NCBI GenBank assembly: GCA_021373115.1
Contig: JAJFTI010000009.1
Span: forward strand, 1 to 64,000
DNA: 64,000 bases
Direction: 5' to 3'
Source of the DNA: Eubacteriales bacterium
GTDB taxonomy: Bacteria > Bacillota > Clostridia > Christensenellales > CAG-138
A program made the translations under genes and the position numbers. Shown piece after piece: positions 1 to 7,569 of the stretch (positions within the stretch are counted from its first letter, which is position 1; every line of letters begins with the position of its first letter). The notes under the pieces were generated by a model, which saw nothing but the letters and a program-made list of their open reading frames with translations, did no database searches and was not told where the DNA came from.

Positions 1-33
1 TGACAACCGGAAATCGTATGCTAGAATCATTTT

Positions 34-180
34 ATTGGGGTAGTGCAGAAGACGGTTACTTCATTTCACGAAAGAGAGCGCGGGTTCGAGTCCCGCCGTT
101 CCCATTGGGAACGTGGTGTAGTGGTTAACACACTTGGGCTAGTCCCATTTCCGTTTTCGCTTTTCTCCCCAATCTTTTTT
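34..180 (+). ncRNA. yrlA: YrlA-like Y RNA, copy 1, with tRNA-like module
   Basis: Predicted start A34, 7 bases after TAGAAT (22-27). The RNA closes on itself: ATTGGGG (34-40) pairs with CCCCAAT (167-173), followed by seven T (175-181). Inside, AAGACGG (49-55) pairs with CCGTTTT (151-157), giving the bulged stem expected for Ro60 binding. The middle is a circularly permuted tRNA: T-stem GCGGG/CCCGC (80-84, 92-96) with loop TTCGAGT, acceptor-like stem CGTTCCC/GGGAACG (97-103, 107-113) capped by ATT, then D-arm GTGT/ACAC (116-119, 128-131) with GG in its loop. The Ro60-binding stem takes the place of the anticodon arm. This matches the known bacterial YrlA architecture. The family call is from structure, not a search. 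Confidence 0.85.
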
Positions 181-272
181 TATCTTCCATTCGAAAATTC
201 AAGATCGAATTGCAACTTTTGTAAAAAATGGAAACAGAAATGCGCGGTATTCTGAGCGCAGACAACAGGACA

Positions 273-300
273 TTGACAACCGGAAATCGTATGCTAGAAT
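273..300 (+). promoter_or_regulatory. Sigma-A promoter of Y RNA copy 2
   Basis: TTGACA (273-278) and TAGAAT (295-300) are separated by 16 bases, with TGC directly before the -10 box. The start would be A307. The same elements precede copy 1 (1-27), so each RNA seems to be transcribed independently. Confidence 0.85.
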
Positions 301-306
301 CATTTT

Positions 307-453
307 ATTGGGGTAGTGCAGAAGACGGTTACTTCATTTCACGAAAGAGAGCGCGGGTTCGAGTCCCGCCGTTCCCATTGGGAACGTGGTGGAGCGGTTA
401 ACACACTTGGGCTAGTCCCGTACCGTTTTCGCTTTTCTCCCCAATCTTTTTTT
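307..453 (+). ncRNA. yrlA: YrlA-like Y RNA, copy 2, with tRNA-like module
   Basis: Same fold as copy 1. The terminal stem is ATTGGGG (307-313) with CCCCAAT (439-445), then T447-T453. The inner stem is AAGACGG (322-328) with CCGTTTT (423-429). T-arm is 353-369, capped acceptor-like stem 370-386, D-arm about 389-404. The two base changes in the D-arm (G392, C395) replace a D-stem pair and alter the loop, while the T-arm, acceptor-like stem and Ro60 stem are unchanged. It lies 89 bases upstream of the Ro60 start codon, the usual place for such RNAs. Confidence 0.85.
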
Positions 454-454
454 A

Positions 455-541
455 ATCATTCAAACTATAATATGCGACCATAAGAAAACGGCCTCCGAAA
501 AGGACGGTTTGTTTTTTGGAATCGCGAAAGGAGGGATACAA
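455..541 (+). promoter_or_regulatory. Leader of the Ro60 gene with possible attenuator
   Basis: A TATAAT box (466-471) lies 70 bases before the ATG, without a clear -35. A small hairpin (CCTCC 492-496 with GGACGG 502-507, one bulge) is followed by a T-rich run to 517 and could act as a weak attenuator. The ribosome site AAAGGAGGG (528-536) then precedes ATG 542. Confidence 0.4.
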
Positions 542-1966
542 ATGGCGAAATTCAACCAGCCATTACCAAAAGCGCAGCCGGCATTCAACAAATGCGGTTA
601 CCCCGCATACGACATGGAGGACAAAACAAAGCTTGTCACCATGGCGCTGACTACCATGCTTCGAGAACCGAAATTTTACGGTGACAATTCGGACGAATTG
701 ATTCGTCTTGCGCAGAGCGTCGATCCGGCATTTGTATCCAGGTTGGCGGTATACGCACGTCGGGAGGCGCATCTTCGTAGCGTTTCCCATGCGCTCTGCG
801 CCGTGGTCGCGAATCGCGGCAAGGAGTATATTCGTCCCGTGGTTGCGGGCGTTGTCGAGCGGGCGGACGATATCACGGAGATTCTCTCCGCTTATCTGGC
901 GCTGTATGGCAAACCGATTCCAAACGGGTTGAAGAAAGCGCTGGCGCGCGAGCTGAACCAACTGAATGAGTACGAACTGGCGAAATACAAGGGCGAGCAA
1001 AACGAATTGAAGATGCGGGACGTTATTGCCCTTGTGCATCCAAAGCCGAAGGACAAAGCGCAGGCGGAGCTCTTTGGAAGGGTCATGGCGGGAACACTGC
1101 AGAGCCCGAACACCTGGGAAACGCAGCTCTCCGCGCGCGGCAACAGAAGAGAGGTCTGGGAGGAACTGATCGAGAGCGGGCAGATCGGGTATATGGCTCT
1201 GCTGCGCAATTTACGCAATATATTGGAGGCATGCCCCCGAAACCAGAAGCTTGTTTTCGAGCGGCTGGCTGACCGGGAAGCGGTTTTGCGTTCCAAGCAA
1301 ATGCCGTTTCGGTTTTATTCCGCATACCAGGCGCTGAAGGAGGCCAATCTTGCATCTTCAAAGGTGTTTGATACGCTGGAGCGGGCGATTGCCTATAGCG
1401 TTGAGAACATGGATCGTGTGCCCGGCAAAACGCTGATTGCCATTGACGTAAGCGGAAGTATGATGTCGCCGATCAGTAAAAACAGCGACGTCTGCTGCAG
1501 CGATATTGCGCGGCTTCTGGCGGTCATGGCGATTCGAATCTGCGAGGATGCGGTTGCCGTTTCCTTCGATACCAAACTGAACCTGCTTGCAATCAGCGCG
1601 GTTGGCGGAATTCTGTCCCAGGCGGATCAAATTCTGGTGAATGGCGGTGGAACCGACCTGCAGCTTCCCGTGGCATGGGCGCTGAAGGGCAAACGTTATT
1701 TTGACCGGTTGATTCTTCTTTCGGACAACGAGAACAACTACAGGTTTTCTACCTGCCAGCCTCTTGTGAACGAGTATCGAAAGACGGTCAATCCAAAATT
1801 CTTCGTGCATGCGGTCGATTTACAGGGGTACGGAACGCAGCAGTTTATCGGCCGGGACACGAATATCATCGCGGGCTGGAGCGAGAACGTACTGCGGTTT
1901 ATCGGGCTTGCGGAACAAGGCATGGATACGTTGACCAAGACGGTGGAGCATTACGACATCCATTGA
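542..1966 (+). CDS. rsr: Ro60 orthologue (TROVE domain RNA-binding protein)
   Basis: 474 residues. The N-terminal two thirds is the helical TROVE ring that binds Y RNAs and misfolded RNA ends. The C-terminal third is a von Willebrand A domain with an intact MIDAS: DVSGS (D302, S304, S306), T371 and D395. ATG 542 is chosen over an upstream in-frame TTG (509) because AAAGGAGGG sits 5 bases before it. Bacterial Ro60 proteins act with Y RNAs in RNA quality control and stress survival, tethering effectors such as PNPase. Two Y RNA genes lie immediately upstream. No rtcBA or pnp gene is nearby, so the effector is unknown here. A hairpin terminator follows directly. Confidence 0.95.
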   Translation: MAKFNQPLPKAQPAFNKCGYPAYDMEDKTKLVTMALTTMLREPKFYGDNSDELIRLAQSVDPAFVSRLAVYARREAHLRSVSHALCAVVANRGKEYIRPVVAGVVERADDITEILSAYLALYGKPIPNGLKKALARELNQLNEYELAKYKGEQNELKMRDVIALVHPKPKDKAQAELFGRVMAGTLQSPNTWETQLSARGNRREVWEELIESGQIGYMALLRNLRNILEACPRNQKLVFERLADREAVLRSKQMPFRFYSAYQALKEANLASSKVFDTLERAIAYSVENMDRVPGKTLIAIDVSGSMMSPISKNSDVCCSDIARLLAVMAIRICEDAVAVSFDTKLNLLAISAVGGILSQADQILVNGGGTDLQLPVAWALKGKRYFDRLILLSDNENNYRFSTCQPLVNEYRKTVNPKFFVHAVDLQGYGTQQFIGRDTNIIAGWSENVLRFIGLAEQGMDTLTKTVEHYDIH

Positions 1967-1985
1967 AACCTGCAAAAACAACAGG

Positions 1986-2018
1986 GCGGGAATCCGAGCG
2001 ATCGGGTTCCTGCTTTTT
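1986..2018 (+). terminator. Rho-independent terminator after rsr
   Basis: A 12-bp stem with two wobble pairs (1986-1997 with 2002-2013) and a GCGA loop is followed by TTTTT (2014-2018). Confidence 0.85.
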
Positions 2019-2025
2019 CTATTGC

Positions 2026-2067
2026 TTGCCAGGTATGCACAATAGGTGTATTATACCGATAATACAC
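2026..2067 (+). promoter_or_regulatory. Promoter of the BceRSAB-like operon with overlapping inverted repeat
   Basis: TTGCCA (2026-2031), a 17-base spacer and TATTAT (2049-2054). A perfect 9-bp inverted repeat, GTGTATTAT (2046-2054) and ATAATACAC (2059-2067) with a 4-base centre, covers the -10 box. A repeat with a 4-base spacer resembles BceR-type sites, so autoregulation by the downstream regulator is plausible. Confidence 0.6.
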
Positions 2068-2110
2068 GAGAATGCATACCGGCCGGCAGGAAAGAGAGGA
2101 CGCAAACGCC

Positions 2111-2782
2111 ATGTACCGGATTCTGATCGTTGAGGACGATGAAATCATTGCAACCGAAATCGCAAAGAGCCTGGTCAGCTGGGGATTTGACGCGCGGATT
2201 GCGCGTGATTTTGCGCGGATCGATGAAGAGTTTTCCCGCACGGAGCCGCAGCTGGTCATAATGGATATCTCGCTGCCCTACTACAATGGCTACTATTGGT
2301 GTGAAAGGATTCGCCGCGGATCAAAGGCGCCGATCGTATTTCTTTCCTCGCGCGCGGATACGGCGGATGTCGTGATGGCGGTCAATATGGGCGGAGATGA
2401 CTATATTGCAAAACCGGTTGATCCGGAGCTGCTCATTGCAAAGGTTCAGGCGGTTCTTCGCCGCGCTTATGATTACGAACCTGCCGCGAAAACGCGGTTC
2501 TGCGGAGCGGAATTCGACGCGGGCGCTTCCTGCCTTCTTGCGAATGGCGCGCGCTGGGAACTGACGAAGAATGAAAGCCGTATTCTCGGCGCGCTGCTGG
2601 AACGCAGAGGCGGCATTGTCAGCCGCGAAGAGCTCATGCTTCGGCTTTGGGACAGCGACGAGTTTGTGGATGAAAACACTCTGACGGTGAACGTTAACCG
2701 GCTGCGAAAAACGCTTGCCGAAGCAGGGCTGGCAGAATGCGTGAAAACGCACAAAGGACAGGGGTATTCCGTGGATGGGTAA
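2111..2782 (+). CDS. OmpR-family response regulator (BceR-like)
   Basis: 223 residues. The receiver domain has the acidic pair D9/D10, the phosphorylation site D52 in MDIS, S79 and K101. A winged-helix DNA-binding domain follows from about residue 130. The start at 2111 is preferred over 2072 because it begins at the conserved YRILIVEDD strand and has a purine-rich ribosome site at 2089-2101. It overlaps the kinase gene by 8 bases at the open-frame level and is followed by a BceAB-type transporter. The four genes form the module that senses and resists bacitracin-like peptides, in which flux through the transporter signals to the kinase. Confidence 0.9.
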   Translation: MYRILIVEDDEIIATEIAKSLVSWGFDARIARDFARIDEEFSRTEPQLVIMDISLPYYNGYYWCERIRRGSKAPIVFLSSRADTADVVMAVNMGGDDYIAKPVDPELLIAKVQAVLRRAYDYEPAAKTRFCGAEFDAGASCLLANGARWELTKNESRILGALLERRGGIVSREELMLRLWDSDEFVDENTLTVNVNRLRKTLAEAGLAECVKTHKGQGYSVDG

Positions 2783-2837
2783 AAAATACTTCGACGGTTT
2801 GCCCGCACAGGAGGATTCGGAGGGAGGTGCCCTTCGC

Positions 2838-3827
2838 ATGCGTAAAGTGCTTGATTATTTCAAATCGCGCCGCGCGGTTGTTTTGCTGTATCTGATTACG
2901 GTTGCAATCATCCGTTTGCTTGGGTATCTCGCGCAACAGGAAGCGGTATATGTTCGTTACGAGACGATTCTTGTGACCTTTACGTTTGCTTGCATACTGC
3001 TTGGCGACGGGGCGCGTTACCGGCGGAAGCGGAGGCAGCTGGCGCTGATTCGTGAGCGTACGGAGCTGCTGCCGCGCGAACTGCCGGAGGCGCTGGACGG
3101 GCTGAGCGAGGATTACGATCATTTGATCCGCGCGCTGTCCCGCGAGAACGAACGGCTCAGGATGGAAGGCCTGCAGCAGCAGGAGGAGCAGAAGGAGTAC
3201 TACACGCTCTGGGTGCACCAGATTAAAACGCCGATTTCGGCCATGCGGCTGCTGCTTGACGCGAGGGACGACGAAAGCGCCCGCCTGCTCAAACAGGAAC
3301 TTTTTAAGGTGGATCAATATGCGGACCTTGCGCTCAAGTTCGTAAAACTGGGCGACATTGCGGCGGATTTGGTGATTGAACGTTGTGACCTCAACGAGAT
3401 TGCGCGTATGGCGGTTAAGAAATATTCGCTGCTGTTTGTCTATAACCGGCTGTCGATTCAAATTGAAACGCTTGCGCGGGATGTACCTTGCGACGCCATG
3501 TGGCTGGGGTTCATTCTTGGCCAGCTGCTGTCCAACAGCGTGAAATATACGCATTCCGGCGGCGTTCGAATCTTTATGGATGGTGCTGCGCTTGTTGTTG
3601 AGGATACCGGCATCGGCATCCGCAAAGAAGATTTGCCGCGGATCTTCGAGAAGGGATACACGGGATACAACGGACGGATGGATAACCGCGCGAGCGGGAT
3701 TGGTCTCTACCTGGTAAAACGCGCGGCGGATGCGCTGCGGATTTCAATTGCCGTTACTTCCGAGGTGGGGAAGGGCACGCGCGTAGCGCTGCGCTTTCCG
3801 GTGTATGACGAATTCGAGCATATGTGA
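2838..3827 (+). CDS. Intramembrane-sensing histidine kinase (BceS-like)
   Basis: 329 residues. Two membrane helices lie close together at the N-terminus (about residues 14-60) with almost no outside loop, the hallmark of kinases that cannot sense ligand alone and rely on a partner ABC transporter. The H-box is HQIKTP (H127), with an N-box near LSNSVKY and G-boxes DTGIGI and SGIGLYL. ATG 2838 is preferred over 2775 because GGAGGGAGGTG (2819-2829) precedes it and the length then fits BceS (about 330). The frame opens within the regulator's stop region, so the two are translationally coupled. Confidence 0.9.
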   Translation: MRKVLDYFKSRRAVVLLYLITVAIIRLLGYLAQQEAVYVRYETILVTFTFACILLGDGARYRRKRRQLALIRERTELLPRELPEALDGLSEDYDHLIRALSRENERLRMEGLQQQEEQKEYYTLWVHQIKTPISAMRLLLDARDDESARLLKQELFKVDQYADLALKFVKLGDIAADLVIERCDLNEIARMAVKKYSLLFVYNRLSIQIETLARDVPCDAMWLGFILGQLLSNSVKYTHSGGVRIFMDGAALVVEDTGIGIRKEDLPRIFEKGYTGYNGRMDNRASGIGLYLVKRAADALRISIAVTSEVGKGTRVALRFPVYDEFEHM

Positions 3828-3931
3828 CAAATTCGTAAGATTTCCGCCGCAGATCGTAAGGCTGTTCGATGGCAGGCGGACTCCGCTTTTTCGTAAAATG
3901 GCAGCATCAAGTAAAAAACGGAGGGTATTCC

Positions 3932-4693
3932 ATGTCGCTTCTACAAGTCAAGGGACTGGGAAAGGTCTATAATACCAAACTCGGCATGCGGCAGTGCGTC
4001 GCGCTGAAGAATGTGAGTTTTGAGGTAATCGAAGGCGAGTTTGTCGCCATTATGGGCGCCAGCGGCAGCGGCAAGACGACGCTGCTTAATATACTGGCTT
4101 CGCTGGATAAGCCAACCACGGGGGATGTACTGCTCGACGGAACGAGCTTTGCCGCAATTCCGGATCGCGAGCTTTCGGAGTTTCGCAGAAAACACCTTGG
4201 CTTCGTCTTTCAGGACTTCAACCTGCTGGATACGTTTACGCTCAAGGATAATATCCTGCTTCCGCTGGTTTTGATGCAGACGCCGCTGAAGGAGATGGAG
4301 AACCGTGTGTTCCCCATTGCGCGGCAGCTTGGCATTTCACAACTGCTCAATAAGTACCCATACGAGGTATCCGGCGGCGAGAAGCAGCGCGCCGCCATTG
4401 CGCGCGCGGTGATAACCGATCCGCGAATCCTGCTTGCGGACGAACCGACCGGAGCGCTGGACAGCAAGTCCTCCGCGAGTCTGCTGAATCAGTTTGCCGA
4501 CCTGCACGCTATCGGCAAGACGATCCTTATGGTAACGCACAGCGCCATGGCGGCGAGCTATGCATCCCGCGTGCTCTTTATTTCGGACGGCGTGCTGTTT
4601 TCGCAGCTGTATCGCGGGGAAGACGCAAACAAAGCATTCTTCGACCGCATTGTCGCCAACCTCTCGATTTTGGGAGGTGGGGACATTGCGTAG
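3932..4693 (+). CDS. ABC transporter ATP-binding protein (BceA-like)
   Basis: 253 residues. Walker A GASGSGKT (42-49), signature SGGEKQR (about 147-153) and Walker B LLADEP (about 167-172) are intact. It is of the MacB/LolD/BceA class that works with FtsX-type permeases. ATG 3932 has GGAGGG 6 bases upstream. The stop codon overlaps the permease start, so ATPase and permease are coupled. It energises removal of cell-wall-active peptides from their lipid targets and supplies the signal to the upstream kinase. Confidence 0.92.
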   Translation: MSLLQVKGLGKVYNTKLGMRQCVALKNVSFEVIEGEFVAIMGASGSGKTTLLNILASLDKPTTGDVLLDGTSFAAIPDRELSEFRRKHLGFVFQDFNLLDTFTLKDNILLPLVLMQTPLKEMENRVFPIARQLGISQLLNKYPYEVSGGEKQRAAIARAVITDPRILLADEPTGALDSKSSASLLNQFADLHAIGKTILMVTHSAMAASYASRVLFISDGVLFSQLYRGEDANKAFFDRIVANLSILGGGDIA

Positions 4694-6401
4694 GCTTTTC
4701 TACTTTCGCCTGGCGTTAAGCAATGTGCGCCGCAGCAAGATAACTTATTTGCCGTATCTTGTGGCAACTGCTGTGATGAGCGGCGTCTTTCTGCTCATTG
4801 CGGGTTTGTTGTTTTCGAAGGGAATGACCAATACCCCAAACGGCGGTACCGCGCAGGCGCTCTTTGCGTTCGGTCTGGTTGTATTTGCGCTGTTTACCGT
4901 GCTTTTCATGCTGTATATCAACAATTTTCTGATCAAGCGCAGAAAGAAGGAGTTTGGGCTTTATGGCATTCTTGGGCTGGATAAACGGCATGTCGGCCGT
5001 GTTCTCGTCTGGGAAAACCTGTTTGTCATTGGCGGAGGCGTCGTTTGCGGAATCGTAATCGCGCTGGTTTTCGGGCGGCTGCTGTTTCTTCTGCTGATGA
5101 AGCTGATCCATGTCGTGCCGGGCAGTTCGTTTGTCATTTCGTTCAACGCTTACGCGCTGATGCTCGGCTTGTTCCTCCTCGTGTTCCTGATTACGACGAT
5201 CAGCAACGTCATTCGTGTCCATACGGCGAATCCCATTGCGCTTCTTTCCAGCGAAAAGCGCGGAGAGAAGGACAAGAAAGCGCTTGTTCCGCTGGCGGTG
5301 CTGGGCGCGCTGCTGCTGGGCGGCGCTTACTATTACGCCTGGACAACCGAAATTCCGGGCATTGCGCTGGGGATTTTCTTTCCGCTCGCCATCGTGGTGA
5401 TTCTCGCTACGTTTTTGCTCTTTCTGTGCGGTAGTATCGTGGTGCTGAAACTTCTGCGGATGAAAAAGAGCCTTTATTACCAGCCGGATCATTTTGTCAC
5501 AATCTCCGGTATGTTCCACCGCATGCGCCAGAACGCGCGCGGGCTTGCCACCATCTGCATTCTCTCAACCATGCTGGTGGTCACCGTTTCCGGTACACTC
5601 TCGCTCTATCTGGGACGCGAGGAGATGACGCGCGGCATGTACCCGTTTGACGCGCAGGTTTATGTTCCGGAAAGTGCAACCGAACAGCAAATAATAAACT
5701 ACGATGCTGTGCTGAACCGGCTCGCCGCCCAAAACAATGTTACGCTCCGCGCGGATCGATCGAAGCTGATTACGAAACTGCCGGAGGGAGAGGAGTTTCG
5801 CCGGAATAATTTCGTTTGGGACGAAAGCGTATTTGTCGATGTGCCCACGCTGATTTTCTACGACGGCAGCTTTCGATTCGATGTTTCCGGCACGGAAGAA
5901 GACTGCCTCGTGTTCATTCAGGCGATTCGCGACCACTACAGCGAATCCTTCTCCGAAACGCCAAATCTGATCGCGTCCGATATCTTTACCACGCGTGTAC
6001 AGGGGTATGGATTTTACGGCGGGCTATTATTCTTGGGCGCGTTCTTCGCGGTGCTGTTCCTCGCGGTTGCGGTGCTGATTCTCTACTTTAAGCAGGTAAC
6101 CGAGGGGTATGAGGACAAGGAACGCTTCAATATCCTCCAGCAAGTGGGCATGGATGACGAGCAGGTCAAGCGAACGATCAATTCGCAGGTCCTCTGGGTG
6201 TTTTTTCTGCCGCTGGCCGCAACCGCACTGCATATGCTCTTTGCTTCTAAAATCATCGCGCAGATGCTCCGCTCCTTCATGCTCTACGACTGGGGGCTTG
6301 TGTCACTCTGCATCGGCGGCACGCTGCTTGCGTTTACGCTCCTCTACTTTGGAATATATCGAACGACGGCTCGAACGTATTATCGGATTGTACGCCGGTA
6401 G
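4686..6401 (+). CDS. ABC transporter permease (BceB-like, FtsX domains)
   Basis: 571 residues from TTG 4686, which has GGGAGGTGGGG (4672-4682) directly upstream and overlaps the ATPase stop. The long open frame starting at 4560 lies inside the ATPase gene and is not real. About ten membrane helices can be seen: one at the N-terminus, blocks near residues 45-270, and three at the C-terminus, with a soluble extracellular domain of about 160-200 residues before the last block. That layout is diagnostic for BceB. It is somewhat shorter than the B. subtilis protein (about 646), mostly in the outside domain, which may set its peptide specificity. Confidence 0.88.
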   Translation: MRRLFYFRLALSNVRRSKITYLPYLVATAVMSGVFLLIAGLLFSKGMTNTPNGGTAQALFAFGLVVFALFTVLFMLYINNFLIKRRKKEFGLYGILGLDKRHVGRVLVWENLFVIGGGVVCGIVIALVFGRLLFLLLMKLIHVVPGSSFVISFNAYALMLGLFLLVFLITTISNVIRVHTANPIALLSSEKRGEKDKKALVPLAVLGALLLGGAYYYAWTTEIPGIALGIFFPLAIVVILATFLLFLCGSIVVLKLLRMKKSLYYQPDHFVTISGMFHRMRQNARGLATICILSTMLVVTVSGTLSLYLGREEMTRGMYPFDAQVYVPESATEQQIINYDAVLNRLAAQNNVTLRADRSKLITKLPEGEEFRRNNFVWDESVFVDVPTLIFYDGSFRFDVSGTEEDCLVFIQAIRDHYSESFSETPNLIASDIFTTRVQGYGFYGGLLFLGAFFAVLFLAVAVLILYFKQVTEGYEDKERFNILQQVGMDDEQVKRTINSQVLWVFFLPLAATALHMLFASKIIAQMLRSFMLYDWGLVSLCIGGTLLAFTLLYFGIYRTTARTYYRIVRR

Positions 6402-6412
6402 TTGCCGGAAAG

Positions 6413-6440
6413 AAAGCGGCGGTAATTCCGCCGCTTTTGC
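6413..6440 (+). terminator. Terminator of the BceRSAB-like operon
   Basis: AAAGCGGCGG (6413-6422) pairs with CCGCCGCTTT (6428-6437) across TAATT. Confidence 0.85.
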
Positions 6441-6619
6441 TGTATTCAAAATGTTGACGGCGGAATCGACCTTGCAAAGTCCCCGCAGGGAAGCGGCCGT
6501 CGTTCGCACCGGAAAAGAAAAGCCGTCAGGATTGGCTTGAAACAACGGAAAATAACGTGTGATCTTCGCATATGTGAAAGACAGCATTCGAAAACGAACG
6601 GAATTTTCGGAATATATCC

Positions 6620-6648
6620 TTGTGAGGATTCCCGCTTTTTACTATAAT
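6620..6648 (+). promoter_or_regulatory. Promoter placing the start site at the ATG
   Basis: TTGTGA (6620-6625), 17 bases, TATAAT (6643-6648). The predicted start, 6-8 bases downstream, falls on or next to ATG 6656, so the mRNA may be leaderless. Confidence 0.6.
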
Positions 6649-6655
6649 ACGAGGT

Positions 6656-7270
6656 ATGGAACAGAACAACAATCGTTTTCGAAAGGTACTGCAAGAGCTC
6701 GGCAGGACGGCGCTGGGCTTTGGCAAGGCGCAGTTAATCCTGTTTGGCGTGAACTTCGTTGTCGTCACGCTGGGCATGATCATTACCGGCATGAAATGGT
6801 GGTCGCCTCTGATTGCCGTTGGAATCAGCTTGCTTGACCTGCTGCCGGTGATCGGCTCCGGCGTGGTGTTTGTGCCGTGGGCGATTATTGCGTTAATTGC
6901 GAAACATGCGCCAATGGCCATAACGGTCGGGGCTACCTATATCGCAATGGTCGTCCTGCGTATGATTCTAGACCCCATCATAACGGGCAAAAGCGTCGGG
7001 CTTTCGCCGTTGATTACGCTGCTTGCGTCGGTGGGCGGGCTGGTGCTTTTCGGCGGCGCCGGCGTGATTATCGGCCCCGTCATTGCGGCGGTTGCGAATG
7101 TCCTTTTCCGCGTACTTTTTCCGCGAAAGAACGCAAAGACCCAATCGAAGGAACCGGCAAGTGCCGGACAGGATACGGGCGGGCATCCGACTGGAACAGA
7201 ATCTGAACGGCTCACGGCGGAAAACCAAGCCGCGCCGACAGGAGATAGAAAGGGGACGAAGAGCAGATGA
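6656..7270 (+). CDS. Short AI-2E family transporter-like membrane protein
   Basis: 204 residues. It resembles the C-terminal half of AI-2E/YtvI-type carriers: a segment with LLDLLPVIGSG, then several hydrophobic helices and the conserved DPIITGKS-like stretch, ending in a charged, hydrophilic tail of about 50 residues. Family members are usually about 350 residues, so the N-terminal helices are missing. No upstream in-frame remnant is obvious. There is no good ribosome site, and the -10 box is only 7 bases before the ATG. The stop overlaps the glsB-like start (ATGA). Substrate unknown. Confidence 0.7.
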   Translation: MEQNNNRFRKVLQELGRTALGFGKAQLILFGVNFVVVTLGMIITGMKWWSPLIAVGISLLDLLPVIGSGVVFVPWAIIALIAKHAPMAITVGATYIAMVVLRMILDPIITGKSVGLSPLITLLASVGGLVLFGGAGVIIGPVIAAVANVLFRVLFPRKNAKTQSKEPASAGQDTGGHPTGTESERLTAENQAAPTGDRKGTKSR

Positions 7271-7518
7271 TTCAATTTATCGGTTGGCTGATTATTGGCG
7301 CGCTGATTGGCTGGGTTGCCAGCAAAATCATGAAGGGAAAGGGCGGCCTGCTTCGCAATATTATCGTCGGCATCGCGGGCAGCGTACTCGGCGGATGGCT
7401 TGCGGACTGGGTGGGGATTGGCTCCGGCAATCCCTGGTCGATCGGCGGATTTCTGATTGCGCTTGGCGGCGCCTGCCTGCTGATTTTCTTGAGCCGCGTC
7501 ATACTCGGCCGAAAATAA
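7267..7518 (+). CDS. GlsB/YeaQ/YmgE-family membrane protein
   Basis: 83 residues, nearly all hydrophobic and Gly-rich, with three predicted helices. It opens with the typical WLIIGALIGW pattern and has the GxxGS turn of the transglycosylase-associated (GlsB) family. These small proteins are linked to general and envelope stress. It is translationally coupled to the preceding gene (overlap 7267-7270) with GAAAGGGGA as ribosome site. Confidence 0.85.
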   Translation: MIQFIGWLIIGALIGWVASKIMKGKGGLLRNIIVGIAGSVLGGWLADWVGIGSGNPWSIGGFLIALGGACLLIFLSRVILGRK

Positions 7519-7532
7519 AGGTTCGCAAACGA

Positions 7533-7558
7533 ACAGCGCCCTCGCGGGCGCTGTTTTC
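7533..7558. terminator. Bidirectional terminator between convergent genes
   Basis: A perfect 9-bp stem (7533-7541 with 7546-7554) with loop TCGC, followed by TTTT, between the glsB-like gene and the minus-strand NPCBM gene. Confidence 0.85.
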
Positions 7559-7569
7559 GCTCTATTAGT

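Larger units (their letters stand above)
1..454 (+). repeat. Tandem direct repeat carrying two Y RNA genes
   Basis: Positions 1-181 and 274-454 are near-identical and lie 273 bases apart. Each copy has a promoter, a Y RNA-like transcript and a terminal T-run. Differences are T119/G392, T122/C395 and a small change plus a 1-base indel at 147-150 against 420-422. The 92 bases between the copies (182-273) are not repeated, and I see no gene in them. The first copy starts at the window edge and lacks the first base of its -35 box. Confidence 0.95.

Noticed and set aside
43..255. A 70-codon open frame over the first Y RNA
   Set aside because: It lies across the structured RNA and its terminator, with no ribosome site.
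34..453. Split or ordinary tRNA genes in the 5' repeats
   Set aside because: T-arm, acceptor-like stem and D-arm occur in permuted order with no anticodon arm; the closing stem and Ro60 gene point to Y RNAs.
1..454. The direct repeats as an insertion element
   Set aside because: They contain promoters, structured RNA and terminators, but no transposase or terminal inverted repeats.
563..1039. Minus-strand open frames inside rsr and many other long genes
   Set aside because: Shadows of strongly coding plus-strand frames in GC-rich codons, without ribosome sites.
4560..4685. N-terminal extension of the BceB-like permease
   Set aside because: It lies within the ATPase gene; TTG 4686 has an excellent ribosome site and starts at the conserved region.
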